64,000 nt of DNA from Taxillus chinensis (lineage: Eukaryota > Streptophyta > Magnoliopsida > Santalales > Loranthaceae). This document shows, in pieces, positions 27,101 through 39,400 of this stretch. The translations under genes were made by a program, and so were the position numbers. The number at the start of each line of letters is the position of its first letter. The stretch's first letter is position 1. The notes beneath the pieces were generated by a model. The model was not told the origin of the DNA, ran no database searches, and saw only the letters and a list, made by a program, of their open reading frames with translations. The stretch covers positions 14,682,617 through 14,746,616 of the forward strand of contig CM042090.1 in assembly GCA_023512835.1 (NCBI GenBank), written 5' to 3'.

Positions 27101-30100
27101 TTTTAATGTAAATATATAAAAAATAAATAATAATATTGAGTTAAACTTAAAAAATACGTCATGTGAAATACAAAGTAGTTAGCTCTTGAAAAAATATAAT
27201 TAGTTAAACAGATAGAAATAATATTTGTATTAAATTAATTAAATATTAACCGAGCAAAATGTTAATGCTCCCAATGCTATGTCATTATTAGTCCCCACTC
27301 CCCACAAATATGTCAATCGCCGCCTAAACCATTCTCCGCGTGGATTTATCGCCCTCGTGCCGTGTGCCACGACTATTGCCGACGCCTTCCACCGCAGGGC
27401 TGTGCATCGGAGCGATGAAGAGTAAGACAGAGAGAGCGCATGAAAATAATCATGCAATTAATGTTTATTTAACTGTATATTTTCAAGGTGAACACATCGA
27501 AGGTGAAGTTTAAATTTATATCAAAAGGGTAACATTATAATTTGAATTGCTTATATGTATGTAATGAAACAATCATGCTCATTAATCAGTTTTCAATATT
27601 AAACAGACACAACAATCAAACTTTATTAAATATATAATACCCAATTGAGAAATATACACATCAACTTATCCCCTGCCTCCCCCGTTTATTTTGTATAAAT
27701 TAGATTGTAATATACTTTATCATGTAAGCAAACTAATATACAAAAGTATCATTAATGAGTAATATAAAGGGTTTGTAATGCAGTACTCTTTCAAGAATTA
27801 CAAATAAATTTATTCATTTCGTCCACTAAAATTTTAATTATTTATATAATTTAATATTTAAAAATAATTTTTTTCAAGATCACCATATAAGGGTGGACAA
27901 AGGTACCCACCTCCGGTACATCATTTGTTTTTTGTTCCATTTTCACTATGTGGGGTGAGTTATCCCACTCAAGCGGGAACGGCTGATGATTTTAAAACTT
28001 GATCCCTCGTCTAAGCATCAGTAGGAAACGATAATAAGTAATAAGGTACCTCATATAGCTTAATTTTAATTATTTATAATTTTTTAATATTTTTAATATT
28101 TTAAATGTTATTATTTAATTAGTTTATAATTATTGTTTATAATTGTTGATAATTTAAATTGAATTTGTTATTGTAAATTAAATCATTTTTGTTAAAAAAT
28201 GATAAAAAGGTAATATAAAAGTTTAATTTAAGCTAATAAAAAGTGGTATAAGAGTTTAATTTAAGCTAATTTAAATTAAACCAGCTTTGTTAATTTTTTT
28301 GGTACAAAATTATTCATATAAGTAAAACTAATAAGGAACGGTAGCACAGTGTGAATTGATGAAACCTCTACTACTAACATCGGCCCATTAGAGAATAGGA
28401 TATCTTACCATGTTTACACATAAGGCAGAGTATAACTTTAAAAATTAACTAAGAATATTAAACGGGCTATTAGCTCGCGGGGTAGGCGAGTCGGCCGTCT
28501 TTTTTGGTGAGTTGAGCCAATAAAATTCGGCTTGTTTATATGCGGGTCCGAGTAAGCTATGGCCCGTGTGGCTGCAGGCCAATAAAGTCAATACTATTTT
28601 TATTAATTTTTTACTTGTTTTATTAAAAGTTTATTAATTAATTTTTTATAAATTTAACTATCTTCATAGTTATTTATTTAAAAAAAATTAAAAATCATAA
28701 ATGAGCCAGCCCTTTGGCCGGGCCATATTTTTGTACCCGAACTTGCTTTTAATTTTTTTTCTCAATTAAAATAAAATATATAAGTTAATTTTATTATTGA
28801 AGTTTCGTGTTTCTAAATAAGAAGTCTATTGGAATAACTTAGTTTCATTCGACATGAATCTACAACAGTCTATTACGATAGTAGTTCAACAATTATCCTT
28901 TAATTCTAAAAATCTAGTTATACATTGACACAATAAAACATATAAATGTTCAATTTCATTTCCTCGTAAGCTCACACACGATGAAGTTGTAAAAATGATT
29001 GATTTTCATACTCAAGATCAAGTCACATATATTATAAACTAAGCCTTTAAAGCTTGATGTGTTCTTGAAGATGACGATCAACTGAATGTGTGTCTGAATC
29101 TGTGTAAACTGAGTAATCAATTTAAGGTAGAAATTATTAGAATAAATTTATTTGACATTATCATAATTTTTATTGTCAAGGGACTTGTTCTATTTCGTAG
29201 CTATGTTCATAGGATAGTAACAGGATAATTTTTATTATTATTTTACAGTTATCTTGTAAGTTTTTTTAAACTAATTTGTTTGTTTAATTCATGTATGCAT
29301 TTTTTCACTCTTAAAACTATGTTTCTTTTATGACTTTGTTTGAGTTTCTATTATTATTTTTTAAAATTATGAATTTAAATAATTATAAATAATTTTAAAT
29401 TATTTAAATATTTGAAAATAAATCATCCTATCAAATATTATCTTAATTACGCACACTCTCTCTTTAACCTCATCATTCCCCAAAACGAGCACTAGTGCTA
29501 GCTGACTGGTATTATTACTATAAATCGATTAAAATCATAATTGCAACGTGAAAGAATACCTTGGCGCATTAAAGGTATAACTTTCTGGATATATTCAACG
29601 AAGGGGCTATATTTTATATAATTTTACAAACCAGCTTGTTTGACTGATGGGTTTTTTATTGTCCGACATTTTTCCCTGGTCAAGAAAAAAAAGATTAATA
29701 CAATAAAGTATAAACAAACACGTTGAGTAAGCGGGCAGAACCTTTAATACAAGTTGCCTCCTTTTATTTTTTCAGATACTTTATTTATATATAGTTGAAA
29801 ATTATTACCTAAACCCCGACATTTTATGCCAAGGATGAATCCAGCCCTATTTCCAACCAACCAAGTCATAAAAGAAGTGGAATATTCGAACATTTTTTTT
29901 AAATTTTAGGTACACTATACATGTAAAGTACGCATAAACTTGTCAATTAATTTACAAATAACACAATATATTTGTACATAATATTTTAATAAAAAAAATA
30001 AATCGTATTAATTTAAATTTATATACATGGTATTCATTTTATTAAATCTTTTATTAGAATATAATATAAAAATATAATTTTTAAGACATTTTATTAAATT

Positions 30101-30976
30101 TAATCTCCAGAGCTTGAAAAAAAAATATAGAGAGAGTTTGATAATAATATTATATATTTATTTATTTCACGTTATATTACTATTCTTTAAATAGTATTCG
30201 ATATATTGTTATTTGGAATAACACGTTATTCTTTATTCATTTTCGCGCATCAATCTACTTTGATTACTTTTTATCTTAATAAAGACTCGAATCGTGATGA
30301 ACTTTTCCGGAGGTCACTCATGATTTCTATGGGGGAGATCGATCTACTTTTGACAAACTAAATTAAAACATGTGAGGAATCAACTTAAATATTTAAAATA
30401 GATAATATTAGAAAATTATTTATGCAAAATTAACCTATAGTAATCTCGTTGAAGGGATAAAGACACAGCAACAGGCAAGGGATGGAGAGGAGAGGAGAGG
30501 AGAAGGGATCGATTACATAGAAAATCCAACTTAATAGTTGGTGCATGGATCAAGAATAAACTGAATATATAATACACCGCCTAACCTTAAAAAAAAAACA
30601 GTACATCAATTGTTGTTCAAATCATCGCAGATGAAGTATCCAAATTAAGATAAATAAATAAAATCGAAAGTTCTAGCGCCTTCATGAAAATATCTACAAC
30701 CACAAAATGCTACAGAAACAAGAAAAATTACAAACTATATATTTTTCATAGTATATGTAATTAATTACAATGTCTCGCACAATCGTACCATGCACATATA
30801 TAGATTTGCTATCGAATCGGATCGACAGGACGAACTATTTTTATAAGTGTAGACGTACCCAAATAATAAATAATAAATAATCCACTCTCCAATTCATCGT
30901 TTTCTTCATTTCTAGCTATGTGCTGTTGTTACATAGCCAAAAAAAAAAAGGAAAAAAAAAAAACAATAACCGGTTT
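27101..30976. other. Long AT-rich intergenic region with decayed repeats
   Basis: No gene is visible. A GC-richer patch at 27290-27460 has only a short unrecognised frame. A possible hAT-type terminus (agggtggacaaagg) is at about 27890. GC-rich phrases such as cggccgggccat (about 28720) and the 28450-28580 stretch resemble ends of dispersed non-autonomous repeats. The rest is AT-rich. The 3' UTR of the gene at 30977 lies at the right end. Confidence 0.5.
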
Positions 30977-31558
30977 TTAACGAATCCTATCAGTACCAGA
31001 AGCGATATTATTGGCCGTCATCGTCCTCGTATAAATCAGCACGTCCCGGTACCCGTCCCTCCTCTCCTTCGTATCATTGTCGTCGCTTCTCCATTGACGC
31101 AACAGCTTCGACCAAAGCCGTCCTATCTTGTTCTTGTTCTTCTTATTACTACTCCCTTCCGCAGCCCCGAAGGCGACAGATCTGCTCTTGGTGACTCCGA
31201 TGATGTTGCTCTTGCTTTTGCGGCCGCTTCGCAGGAAAGCGAACGGGGCGGAGAAGGGCACTGGGGACGAGCAAGCGGACGTAGAAGCGCAGGAGGAATA
31301 GAGCGACGACGACGTGGACGAAGACGAATACGAATAGTTGGAGCTGGCGGCAGCGGCCACGGTTCGAGCGAGGCGCGGCTGGGCGGTGGACAGTCGGGAG
31401 AGCCTCTCCCTTAAGCAGAGGGAGCAGACGCCGGGGGACTGGCGGTGCTTCGGGTGCCTCCTGCATCGATCTGTGGATGCGGCCGCCGCTGCTTCCTGGA
31501 AGCGGCGGCGATGGGGTTGGTTGGTGGTTATTTTGCTCTTTCTTCTTCCGTTCTCCAT
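30977..31558 (-). CDS. Small plant protein with CxxHP...GVCxxCLxERL motif
   Basis: A single-exon frame of 193 codons, starting ATG at 31558 and ending TAA at 30977. Near residues 31-57 it has CRRHPKHRQSPGVCSLCL followed by RERLSRLS. This four-element Cys/His motif is found at the N-terminus of OCTOPUS/DUF740-type proteins and in a family of small unnamed plant proteins. The rest is basic and Ser-rich, with a serine run in the middle and a Lys/Arg-rich C-terminal part containing KIGRLWSKLLRQW. There are no membrane segments or signal peptide. The strong motif and uninterrupted frame support a real gene. Function is unknown; OCTOPUS relatives are plasma-membrane-associated proteins of the phloem, but that cannot be assumed here. 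Confidence 0.8.
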   Translation of the reverse strand: MENGRRKSKITTNQPHRRRFQEAAAAASTDRCRRHPKHRQSPGVCSLCLRERLSRLSTAQPRLARTVAAAASSNYSYSSSSTSSSLYSSCASTSACSSPVPFSAPFAFLRSGRKSKSNIIGVTKSRSVAFGAAEGSSNKKNKNKIGRLWSKLLRQWRSDDNDTKERRDGYRDVLIYTRTMTANNIASGTDRIR

Positions 31559-31607
31559 TGTTGTTGGCCGGTTCTTGGTCGTGTATAGTTGTGTATACCT
31601 TTCCTCG

Positions 31608-31612
31608 GTTGC

Positions 31613-31654
<42 letters not shown>

Positions 31655-31656
31655 TG
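31608..31656 (-). promoter_or_regulatory. TATA tract and (GA)n microsatellite upstream of the 30977-31558 gene
   Basis: A TATATATA tract (about 31611-31628) lies 55-70 bases upstream of the start codon on the minus strand and could act as the TATA box. It is directly joined to a (GA)n run (about 31627-31654), which reads as (CT)n in the direction of transcription. Confidence 0.5.
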
Positions 31657-34600
31657 TATATAGATGTATAGATAAGCGTGTATTATTTATTTATGCGCAT
31701 TATTTAATCTGTTGGCGTGGGGGAACTAAAAAGAAGGGAGGGGGGGTACGGGGAACGTCCATGGGAGCTTCGTCGCTGCTTCTGTGCTGCTGTGTTCGAG
31801 AGTCCAAAAGGCAAAAGTGGGCATGCATTAAATTCTTGACGCTTGTCAGTTTTGAAAAGTCGGCGAGCGGACCGAGTAAGCGAGCTCCCCGAATAAGCGG
31901 GTCGGGTCCTGCCGCTCTTTGGGGCTGATGGGTTAAATTTATTATTCTTCCATTTAAAAAAAAAATTTATCATCAACCCCATAATCTATTTCACTCGGAT
32001 AGATGTTCAAGAGATTACCATGTCTCGTGATTGGTAAGCAAATATTTAACGGCAATTTCATATTCTTTGTCTCAATTTTGAATGATATATAAGAAAATTT
32101 TAAAAATATTTATAAAAATACATATATCAAATTCTTTATCTCTATTTTTATATAAAATAATTATTTATTTCTCTATCCCATTCAGCAAAATGAGCCTAGA
32201 CGGTTTTCTTTATGGTATTCGTCCAGTATCTTCCCAAGAGTCAGATCTCATCTTCTCCATTGCGGTCGGTTTCATCATCACCATTTTTCTTAACCACCAC
32301 CCAAAATCTATGATCCCTGTTGTGGCCCAACAATTTCTTCATTGCGATCCCGGCACCACCTAGCATTTCCACCATCACAAAAAACATATCATTCCCCCCC
32401 CCCCCCCTTCCTTGTTGTTTTAGTATCCTCCTCAATCTCCAACCGCCTTTGACGCCTCATGAAGCGTCCTCTCCCTCATTGTTAGTTTCATCATCACCCT
32501 TTTCCCTCACCACCATTTGGCATTCCCATGTCGTTGTGGCCGATAATGTTGCCATCTTTCACCCTCTTCATCACGTCTATCATCCTTACTTCTATATGTC
32601 ACATGTCATATTGTTTAGAGGCAAGAACATGGATAAACATTGAATTTCTAAATATAAAAATTTACTGTAAGAATTTTATTTTTAATTTATATATTTTATA
32701 GTTTAGCGGACTGTATTTTTTTATTTAAATCTTTAAAGTTTTTTTTTTTTTTTTTTTTAAATTTTGAATGACATAGTGTTAATGCTCGATTGAAAAAAAA
32801 AAACTCTAATGATTTTTTTTTAAAAATCTTGAATGACATAGTGTTAATGACTATAATCCATCAATATAATAGTTATCATGGGGACGTGTTTCTCCTATCC
32901 ACTTTGTTTCTTTTTATCAAATTGATCTAATCGTTCGAGTTCACATGTTCCGCGACAAATACTCGTGGGTGATATATATATTTGTGTTTAATATTCCTTT
33001 TTTATATATTCAATATAATAGTCTTGTTTAATACTTTGTCATCGTCGGCTATTTGAGCTTTTAGTATTGTAAACTTGTTAAAATGTAAACTATTAAGGGT
33101 TTAAATGTTTTAAATTAATCTTCATATCTTAAATAAATAATGTAGAATTATATTGATCCCCGATAATTCTAGAAAATAAGGCATGTTTTTTTAAAACGAG
33201 TAAAATAAAAATTTATCAAATAAAAAAAGTTGTAAAACACAGAATAAATATGTTTTAGCCTTTTTTTTTGAATCAACGTTAATTGTACGTGATGAGTGTT
33301 TATTATTTTGAAGATATTTTATTTTGTTTTTCAAAATATCAAAAATATTGTTTTCAAACTCTTAATACAAAATCCACGAGGTTGTCTCGGGAGACTGAAA
33401 CGAGCTTTCCCATAACCTCTCAAAGATCCCGTCTAAGAGACTGATTTATAAGCAATTATAATCCATCAATCTTTCATGGGAATTCCATAGTCATTAGTCA
33501 TTGGAGACAAGGTTCTAAATTGTATAATGATACTTCTAAATATAGTTATGATAAATTGTAGACCTTTTTATACTTTTAATAGTAAGTTTCCAGAGAAATA
33601 CCTTTTTATTTGTGATTTTATTTATTTTTATCATATTTATGTTTAAGTTAAAGAATTGGTTAGCAAAAATTAACTTTTAATTAAAATTTTAAAATAGCAA
33701 CAAACTTGTGATTGGTAGGAAAATTGCAATATGTTTTTTTTCAATTACATCAGACATGTTAATATGATAACGTAAAAATTATGAATAAGTTGGCTAGGAT
33801 GATATTATTATTAAAAATAATAAATTAAAGTCATTTATAAGTGATATTATAATTCTAAAAATAATGATATTTTTTTAATAATAAATCGCATATGGAAAAA
33901 ATATTTCTTTTATTTGAGATGCTTTGCAGCAAGTTAGAGATATTTTAGACCGTGCACGTGCGTCCACTGTTTTACTGACGACCGGATGCGCGAGTGGGGT
34001 ATGTGGTGTGTGTGGCCATGCCGGTTGGGTTGGGATTACACGTATTTGCCACGTTATGCACAAACCTCCACGGTCCAATTGTTACGACAATCACCGAACG
34101 TGTGTGCAATTTTGAAACATTCAATTCAACTGCGCGCGCTTGCCTTTTATTGCTTTCAAGGCTTTGATGCAACCTGGTCGCAAAATACATTATTATGTCG
34201 CAATAATACCCATTACTAAAAAAAAATATTATTCTATTTAATGACATGGTACAGTGCATAGTACGGTACCTCCCTACAAATTAGTATGTGAACAGTGCTT
34301 GTGATTTGCGTAGGGTGAACATGATAAAATTCATTGATGATGACAGACATGTTACTGTCATTTATTACCATTTCCCCTATTCCTTCATGTCCTGCCATCC
34401 AGAAGGAACATTTTATCCAGAAGGTTCATTAACTGAGGCCCAGCGGAGCTTGGTTTAATATAATTTTGTTCATGGAGACAGTAATATGTGAGCATATAAA
34501 TTATTAGTAGGAAGTAGTATTTGTTCACATAAACGGGAAAGTTCCCGGCGCCATGTGTACGTAACTCACGAGGTTGGTAACGCAAGTCGGCAACTAGAAG

Positions 34601-35220
34601 TCACTTGCGTTTTAAACGGGGGAGCACAAACTTAAAAATAATCTCACACTTTCACTTGCACATCTAGAAGCCACTTGCACAAGGCGAGTTTTTGTTTTTG
34701 TTTTTTAAAGAGTGAAGATCGAGAGAACTATAATGATTTTTATGTTAAATAAGTAGTGTATGTATGAATAATAAATAATTTACTGTGCTCTGTGCTCAAC
34801 CCAGGTTTTAGCTAAGAACACACGATCGGTTTCGTATGGAACATAATGGATTAGGGGAAAAAAATTTTAGTCTATTTTAATTGTAAGCCTAAATAGATCA
34901 GTCTGTTTAGACTCAGTTCGTACCAATCAAATTTGTATAGACGCGAACTGATACGCAAATTGTATATATATATTTTAAGATTTTTTTTTAAAATTATTAC
35001 ACATCTTATGTAATATATCAGTACACATAAATTAAACTTATTAATTTTAAAATCATAAACTTTTAAATATGATTTTAAAATTTAATTTATAATATTTATT
35101 TTAAATAAATAAATATTAACCAATCTGACCCGCATGTCGACTGGATTAGACAATCGATTCATTTTATACCCCTAATCCCAAATCAGGCACACTTTTTTCT
35201 TTTCCTAAGCCTCAATTAAC
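31657..35220. other. Intergenic region with weak repeats
   Basis: It starts with a moderately GC-rich stretch upstream of the minus-strand gene (to about 31930). At 32260-32640 two diverged direct copies of a Pro/His/Ser-biased segment occur (about 32268-32330 and 32487-32550), likely transposon-derived. A GC-richer patch at 33940-34190 has no long frame. Phrases near 34880-35170 resemble ends of dispersed repeats. No gene supported. Confidence 0.5.
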
Positions 35221-35224
35221 AAGC

Positions 35225-35700
35225 AGATGGGTTCTACTTCTATCACTCTACTTTGCCATAGCACACGGCTTCAAAATCAATCTTTAAGTGAGAGATTGTC
35301 AACAATGCAATGCTTCAAAATTGGTGGCTGGAATGGTTCACATGAATGTTTGGCTGTTCTTTGTCAACAATGAGGTGCTAAAAAGGCCTATAAATAGGCA
35401 CCTCAAAAGCTGGTTATTCCATTACAAAACAAGAATCTCGTCTCAAGTGTGAGAGATATTGAGAGAGAGAAAGGACAAAAGTCTCAATAGGTGAGTGAGA
35501 TGGAGAAAAAAATAGAGTGAGAGAATTTAATTAATAAATTTTCGGATGTATTTAGGTATTAGGATTGACTGTTTGTAAATATAATATATTTTTTTTATAA
35601 TAAAAATATTACAGTAATTTTGTGGACATAGAAAAATTTTTCAGTAAAATTTTAATATTAATATTAGAATTTTAGCATTTGAATCATATATATGATTAAT
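35225..35700 (+). mobile_element. Probable degenerate solo LTR of a retrotransposon
   Basis: The layout resembles the R/U5 region of plant Ty1-copia LTRs. A TATA box is present in CCTATAAATAGGCACC (about 35388), followed by a GTGTGAGAGATATTGAGAGA leader (about 35449). Further on is an AATAAAAATATTACAGTAATT/TTGTGGACATAG stretch (about 35600-35630) of the kind seen at LTR 3' ends. No pol-like coding sequence flanks it and I could not fix the TG..CA ends, so a promoter of an unknown short transcript remains possible. Confidence 0.42.
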
Positions 35701-36448
35701 TAATTCAAAGATTTGAACTGGTTAATAAAAAAACTGCTCGGTAACAGCATAGTCTTCTCGTGTCCATTTCATTTCAGGCCACATAAAACACAAAGAAAGA
35801 GAAAAAACAAACAAACTATAATATTAATAATATTTAGTAAGAGGTAAGAGGGGGTGGGTGTGGGAGCGGGGAGGTGGGTTTTTCTTCATTAATAATATTA
35901 ATTAACATCTATTAATTGTATTTGTATTGCCAAATCTCGTGCATAATGGAAGTTCACCGGTCCCCAGTGACAAAGATTGCCACCATTAGACAGATTGGTA
36001 GGGTGAGAAGTGAGAACCGCCTGTCCCAATCCCAAATGGCATTAAGGCACAAGTATCTCATTTTACCAAAAACGAAGAAGAGAGTACTCATTTTAAATGT
36101 CATAGTACTCATTTTAATATACAAGCTTCTGTTAGTTGCAAATTGATGCATTATACATAAGCAAGATTGTGCACAGAATCAAACGCACCCAATGTGACCC
36201 ATCTATCATCTCACCCTCCCCCAATTTTCCTAACGTTTGTGTTTCAGTTTCATAAAATTATAGCTTTCATTTCATTAAAAACTCAGAAAATTAAATTATA
36301 TTCAGTTTTGAATTTAAATATGTGTATGACAAAATTGGTGGTGTCGTCGTCGTTGTTGTTATTGTTTTTTTTTTTTTTTTCAAAATAAAAAAAATAAAAA
36401 ATAAAAAGTGCAAAACCCTGGGTCGAGTCGACATACTCAGGAGCAGCC

Positions 36449-39400
36449 ATGGCCATGCGTCGTCTGCTCTCTCTTCCCGTAGTCCCCGGCGACAGCCGTA
36501 TCCGCCGCCTATCCGCCGTCATCTCCTTCACCCGCTCCGCTCGGTTCAAGGCCCGACCTCGGAAACCATCCCCAGATCCGTCTCCTCCGCCACCTCCATT
36601 GCCGCCGCGACCGCCGAAGAGGCCTGAGCATTTCACATTCCACGGCGTGACCTGGGAGGACCCCTACAACTGGATGTCGAGCGTCACCGACAAGGTGGCG
36701 ATGCGGCACATGGATGTGTACATGGAGCAGGAAGAGAAGTACACCGAGGCTGTCATGTCGGACACCGAACGCCTCCAGAGCAAGCTCCAGTCCGAAATGG
36801 TCCCCCACATACCCTTCGACCTCTGCTCCCCTCCCATCCCTTGGGGTCCTTGGTCCGTGTCTGTCTCTCATCTGTCATCCGTAAATAATAGAGCGCAGGC
36901 AACTAATTTTAGGACCTGGTCGATGCAGGTTGTACTACCGGCGAGTCGAAGAAGGGAAGCCATATCGGGTGCTGTGTCGGAGATCAGCGAGCTTGAACGA
37001 CGAGTTCATTTCGCAAAAATTGCCTTCGGCCGGGTTTGATTACACTACAGGGAGGAAAATTGAGCAGGTGCTGATTGATCACAATCAGGAAGCTGAAAGA
37101 TTTGGAGGTTTTCGCTACATGCACTCTTCTCATATTTCTCATTCGAATAGATGTGTGGATTCTTTCGAGTTTACTGTTTGCTGCTGTCAATGAGTTAGTT
37201 ATTCCCAAGGAGAGGAGAGGAGTTTTAACCTTCCTTGCTTGAAATGTGTTGTGTGTCTGATTTTTGATGCAATTGTTAGGTTATGCTTATGAGGAGGTAT
37301 CAGAGGTGTCACCGGACCACCGGTTTATTGCATACGCAATGTTTGATAAAGAGAACGACTACAATAGGTTGTCTGTTAAGGACTTGAATTCTGGTGCGTT
37401 GCTTAGCAAACCTCAAGCTGACCGCATTTCAAATTTGGCCTGGGCAAAGGATGGGAAGGCATTGCTTTATGTGGTTACCGATCACGATGGGAGGCCATAT
37501 CGGTTTGTAACACTTTTATGAACTAATTTGGAATATGTTTGGTCCTGCTCATTCGATCTGTAGATAGTGAAGTGATATTTGTATAGGATGGGTTATGTGT
37601 TGAAATTATTGGGAGAATATTGGAGTTCAGCAAAAGGGTTTATACAATGCAAGTTCAACCACGAAACATTAGTTTTTATATAGTAAAATAATTACATCTT
37701 GGCATAATGGTAGAGTTAGTGGCTTGGGTTTAAGTCGTGGACAGGCCTTTTGTAATTAATTAATTACGGGGAAGGTCCCGCTACTCTTGGGAGCGCACGG
37801 GATTTGCCCTTTTTTATTTCCTTAAATAATTACATCCATGTCATCTATTCAAATAACATTAACATATGAATCTCTCCTTCTTCTTATCGGTTATTTTTTT
37901 CCCTTTTCATTAGGATATACTGTAGCATGATTGGGACAAATGAGAAAGATGTCATGTTGCTGGATGAATCGGATAAGAATGTCTCTATCAACATAAGGCA
38001 TACAAAAGATTTCAAGTTTGTGACTGTAAACACATTTTCTGCCACTTCTTCTAAGGTACAAGTTGAGCATATTATGTTTAAAATTTTGGCATTTTTATGG
38101 TGTCATATCTAAAACTCTTTTCTAGGTGTTTTTGATAAATGCAGCTGATCCTTTGTCTGGCATGACCTTAGTGTGGGACTGTGGTACACCATGTGACTGC
38201 ATAATTGAGCATCATCAAGGTTTCCTTTATTTATTTACCGATGCACCAAAAGAAGGGTGGCCTGTTGATTCTCATTATCTCCTACATTGTCCTGTTGAAG
38301 CTTCAATCAATTTTAGAAACTGGGAGGTCGGTGTTCTAACTAGTCTGTTTTAATGATTCGAGAAAGTCACTGCCCCGATTCCGACTAATATACAGCCACT
38401 GATTGTGTAACTCATTCTTCCCTTCAATCAGCTAAAAAAATTACAGACCATAAATGTTTAGGTTCATAATGATAATAAACTTTTTATTTGTTATTTGCCA
38501 TCCAATGTTTTGTGTTATACTATGCAGAATGTATTTATTGATGACCCAGATTTAATTATTGAGGATGTTGACTTCAATGACAAACATTTGGCACTGATTT
38601 TAAGGGAAGGTCGAAAGTTCAGACTTTGTTCAATTGCTCTACCTTTGCCTAGGATTAAGGTAGGTGGAGGTTTTTAACTCTTTTTAGTGTTTGCACATCT
38701 GTGTAATCAGTCCAGGCACTCAATATTTGGTATTGGGATATTTATATAATAAGCAAGTTTTTTTGCGTTCACATATTTATCATTTGCGGGCATTCCACCT
38801 TTTCATGGACAAATAGTTTCATCCATGTTATTATTCTCATATTTTGGTCTTTTTTTGGCAGGGATCAATTCCATTGAAAGATAATCTGCATTTCCTACCT
38901 CTCCCAAAGAATGCATCTCAAATCTCCCCCGGACCAAATTATGACTTCTACTCTTCAACCATGCGCTTTACTGTATCATCACCAGTGGTCAGTGTATCAT
39001 TAATGACTTATTTCTGCTAAATATGAGTAGCTAACTTTGTGAAGTTCTTATTTGTAGTACATGATAATTACCAGCTGTTTCATATTTGTCTTCCACTCTC
39101 AGAGGACTTCTTATTTCATTTTCTGATTTGTTAATCTGCACTTGATTGAAATTTTAAGGTGGGATTTCAGGAGAGACCGTATACAGGATTCAGTTTTTAT
39201 TAATCTGTTTCCTAAAATGGGCTTATGATTTTCAGGTAGGCCTTATACTTTTTTTTTTTTGGGGGGGGGGGGGTGTTGTGTAAACTAATACACTTAAAAT
39301 TACCATTATTCTGGAGAGTGTCTACAATGTTCATATTCATGGGCTTATGGTGTCCTTTGTATTGGGATTTGGGAACAAGTAATCCCATGTTTATGCTGGA

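Noticed and set aside
26679..27119. 146-codon frame rich in Pro, Ala and Arg, with large frames on both strands
   Set aside because: It follows the composition of a C-rich minisatellite; all frames stay open by composition, and no domain or splice support is seen.
31149..31928. Alternative plus- and minus-strand frames overlapping the 30977-31558 gene
   Set aside because: They are shadows of the minus-strand gene that carries the conserved Cys motif; none has a recognised domain.
32202..32643. Overlapping frames rich in Pro, Ser and His
   Set aside because: They lie over two diverged direct repeats and show no homology; likely transposon-derived non-coding sequence.
37690..37760. tRNA gene at the A/B-box-like sequence
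   Set aside because: No acceptor stem or anticodon arm can be paired; the 3' part matches a SINE tail instead.
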